From: Manis javanica
Taxonomy: Eukaryota > Chordata > Mammalia > Pholidota > Manidae
Assembly: GCF_040802235.1 (NCBI RefSeq)
Contig: NC_133157.1
Coordinates: 36,236,501 to 36,300,500, forward strand
DNA length: 64,000 nucleotides
Direction: 5' to 3'
Positions 59,591-64,000 of the stretch are shown here, piece after piece. How positions within the stretch are numbered: position 1 is the first letter of the stretch; every line of letters starts with the position of its first letter. A model generated the notes under the pieces. That model was given only the letters and a program-made list of their open reading frames with translations, was not told the DNA's origin and ran no database searches. The position numbers were made by a program, and so were the translations under genes.

Positions 59591-61689
59591 GTGGCAAGCC
59601 CCCAATTTGGCTGTGGTGGAGTTGGGGGAGGAATGGAAAAAGATAGGATAGGAAGAGGCCTATCCCTGAGAGTTCCCAGTCTGAAGATTAGGAAGAGGTG
59701 GTGCCTCTGAACTTTGTAGCCTTGTGCTGTTTTTCCCTCCCTAACTCCCTTTCCCCTCCCCAGGGAATCCAGTTGAGAACTCCTTATTACTCAATCCTGA
59801 GCAGGGGGTGGAATGAGAGGGGAAGGAAAACAAAAGTGGGGAGGGGTCGGGGAGAGGCAGAGAGCAGGCCTCACTGGACTCTTGTAGCACAGCTTCATGG
59901 AGGCAGCAGTGGGGCTGGCCCACCATCCTCCAGAAAGAAGGGACAGTGGGCCACAGGCTGGACAGATGGAGAAGTCAGCCTCTGCTACCTAAACATGGGG
60001 ACCCACCTGGGGTCCCATACCTGCACATGTATTCCAGTTGAAATTCTACCAAAACTACCATTATAACTTCATTCTCTTGGGTCTTCCAATTCAGCAAACA
60101 AGTTCCTAGTGTTAGAGTGTAAGGTATTGCTTTTGGGGTTCCAGAGGGCATTTTGGTTTTCCAGAGTCTTTACTAAATGCCCCAGAAGGCAATTTAAGAT
60201 TACCCTGGAAGGGATATGTCTACTAGGTGCTCCTGGGGAAAACAGGTTGAGTTCCAAGAGGAACCTCTTTGGGGAGGTTGGGAGAACAGTGTTCACGGAA
60301 TGGGTAGTTACTAGGGAAAGCTTCCAGGAGGAGATGCTCTGGAGCTTGGAGGGCCTCAGATTGAAAGAGCAGCTGGTCTCAACCCCATACGTCAAGCTAG
60401 TCAGAGCAAATGGATGTTGATTTGTACTTATGTGTCACATCCCAACCTCAGCTCCACTCTCTCCCACCCTCATCCACATCCCATAACATGCCTGATCCCA
60501 CTCTGCTGTCAATTCTTTTGCAATTCTGCAGCTAAATACAATTTATGGGGGCATGCCTTCTCCAAATACCCGTGTTTTAATGGAAAAGTCTGTTAAGGCC
60601 TAGAGGAATGACTCCAAAGTCATTTGGAATATACAAGATATTCCAGAGCAGTCTTCCCTTTAGCACCTCATCCTTAAAGCACCCCACATATAGGCTGCTG
60701 CCAGGGTTGTATACCTTCTTAAGCCTCATTTTCTCCGGCTATAAAAACGAGGAGCATAATCAGGTCATTTTCCAGTCCCTTCCAACTGTGATGTATGAGG
60801 TTCTAGCATCTCGAGATCCCACAGCCTCCCATGCTGAGAGCACAAGGCCGGCCAGCCCTTGTTAGGAGGCAGCCAGTCTGTGGTTTGGCACCACTGCCTA
60901 GCAGGCATTTATTAAATCAGTGGGATGTGGTCCCTGCTGGCCTGGAAAGAGAACATTAAGCTCCAAAAACTTCCTGCAGCAGGCCTCCTTCAGAGATTGC
61001 TACTCAGAGGGGTGAGGAACAAAACCATTCAGGTCCCGGGCAGTGCTCCAAGATCCTGTTCACTAGTATTTTTGCCCTGTCTGCACACAGAACTAGTGAC
61101 TGAAAACATCTGGAAGCCTGTTTAAGACCTGGGTGACTTCTCTTTTCTTTAGGGGTGGCTGTTCTTAACCCTAGTAATCCAGGTTGACCTTTGCCAATGC
61201 CCCTTCCCTTCCAATCTTCTGCACTTCATTGGGTAACAACCTCTAATAAAATCCACATGAATCTAGCTGCTAAAAGCTCCTGGAAGGGCTGTAGGACCTA
61301 ACACCTGTCCTGCATTCCTTCAGCTCTAGTAGCAAGAGAAGAAGGCGGAGACCCAGCTCTTGCGCCTCTGGGTTGAATTGTGGAGAAAGGGAGTGGGTGG
61401 GAAGAGAGAAACAATGATGAGGGCTTGCTAAAGGTGAAGGCAGCTGTAGATGAGGAATGCACAAGTGTAGTGACAGGGCTACTAGGTGGCCAAGCAGTCC
61501 CCAAGGCCTGGGCCTGCCTCTTGCCAATGACTTAGTCATGCTGACAAGGCCCAGGCTAACTCTGGGAGGAAGGACTGGGCAGAGAGGCCTGGATGTGTGT
61601 GTCACTGACCTAGCAGTCAAGGGCCGCCTGTCCCTTCTCTCTCTATTGTGACCTGGCATATCTCCCAAAGTCCCTTGGGTCTCTAATTT

Positions 61690-61800
61690 TTTAGAAAACA
61701 TTTATTGAGCACCTACAGCATTATGTGCCTGGTGCTGGGGAGATATACATTAGTAAGCAGAACAGACCCAAAGCCTGCACTCCAGCTTCACTAGCTTTTA
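61690..61800 (-). mobile_element. L2 LINE 3' end
   Basis: CATTTATTGAGCACCTACAG and GTGCCTGGTGCTGGGGAGAT followed by AAGCAGAACAGACCC are reverse-complement L2 3' end. Confidence 0.6.
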
Positions 61801-62093
61801 CTTCCTGTCCAACTATAGATCTCAGTCAGGTACACTGGTGGGTGGAATGAGAGAGCTCGGAGAGCCACCCCGGCAGCTGGATCTCTCATCTAACTCTCTG
61901 CCTTAGCTTCTCTGAGATACAGTGCACGGACACAGGATTCCCTCTGGCTAAAGCTGGAGCTCTGATTCACTTTACCTTTCTTCTCCCCATCATGGGCAAA
62001 GTCCAAGAAGTAAACACAGGAGGTTAGGACAGATAAGCTGCTTGTAGTTTTATCTATAAAGTAAAAGGATGCATTTACTGGGCCTAGTTTGTT

Positions 62094-62300
62094 TTTATTT
62101 TTTTACTCCTTCTTTGCCTTCCATTCCACCTAGCTGAGATTTTTGTTTGCTAGCCTGACAGTCCTCAGCTAATGTTACTAAACTATCTGTCTTTGCTATG
62201 ATGAACCAAAGACCAGCACAAACTTCCCCGGAGCTGAAGGAGGGTTCATCTCAGAAGGCCCTCAAGGATCCCACTGAGGCAAATGACTGCTCGGGTCAGC
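62094..62300 (-). other. NUDT2: NUDT2 3'UTR with candidate poly(A) signal
   Basis: On the minus strand an AATAAA occurs at 62099-62094, about 200 bases past the stop. It is the nearest canonical hexamer, but it lies in an A-rich run, so the call is tentative. Confidence 0.45.

Positions 62301-64000
<1,700 letters not shown>

Larger units (their letters stand above)
57301..62093. other. Intergenic MYORG to NUDT2 (convergent genes)
   Basis: It contains a plus-strand MIR (57690-57900), a plus-strand L2 (58735-58900), a minus-strand L1 3' end (59285-59590) and a minus-strand L2 3' end (61690-61800). The remainder, including 59600-61680, shows nothing recognisable. Part of it may be 3'UTR of either gene. 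Confidence 0.6.

Overview
The window is nuclear DNA of a placental mammal. It holds split genes with GT/AG introns, mammalian-wide MIR and L2 repeats, L1 elements, and the block FAM219A, SPMIP6 (C9orf24/SMRP1), MYORG (KIAA1161), NUDT2. This is the order of human chromosome 9p13.3 read in reverse. Genes were identified by comparing translated exons with family proteins known from memory; no search was run. No Alu, rodent B1/B2, carnivore CAN-SINE, ruminant Bov-tA or horse ERE was recognised in 64 kb. A lineage without an abundant young SINE, such as a pangolin, would fit, but that is inference.

Layout. Bases 1-30936 read best as the inside of FAM219A intron 1: no exon is supported there, and it is filled with L2, MIR and L1 relics plus two younger poly-A-tailed insertions. 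FAM219A coding exons 2-6 lie at 30937-35474 (+), followed by a 3'UTR of about 2.7 kb ending near 38175. SPMIP6 follows on the same strand at 38858-49560, with six exons encoding 260 residues and a further 3' exon. A GC-rich promoter region near 50600-51000 starts MYORG (+), whose 714-residue reading frame is uninterrupted in one exon (54174-56318). NUDT2 lies on the minus strand and points toward MYORG. Only its last coding exon (62301-62617) is inside the window; the first coding exon would lie beyond base 64000.

The genes are neighbours rather than a pathway. FAM219A is a small, probably disordered protein of unknown function. SPMIP6 is a sperm manchette/axonemal microtubule protein. MYORG is a type II membrane glycosidase of family GH31. 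NUDT2 is the Ap4A hydrolase.

The observations most worth a second look are: (1) two poly-A-tailed copies of a retroviral-LTR-like 3' end, each with target-site duplications, so apparently moved by L1 machinery in the manner of SINE-R; (2) a 32-codon open frame in the last SPMIP6 exon, in phase with exon 5 and with the normal stop; (3) an RFX X-box just upstream of SPMIP6 exon 4; (4) a 107-bp local copy inserted with a 12-bp flanking duplication; and (5) several in-frame alternative splice sites.
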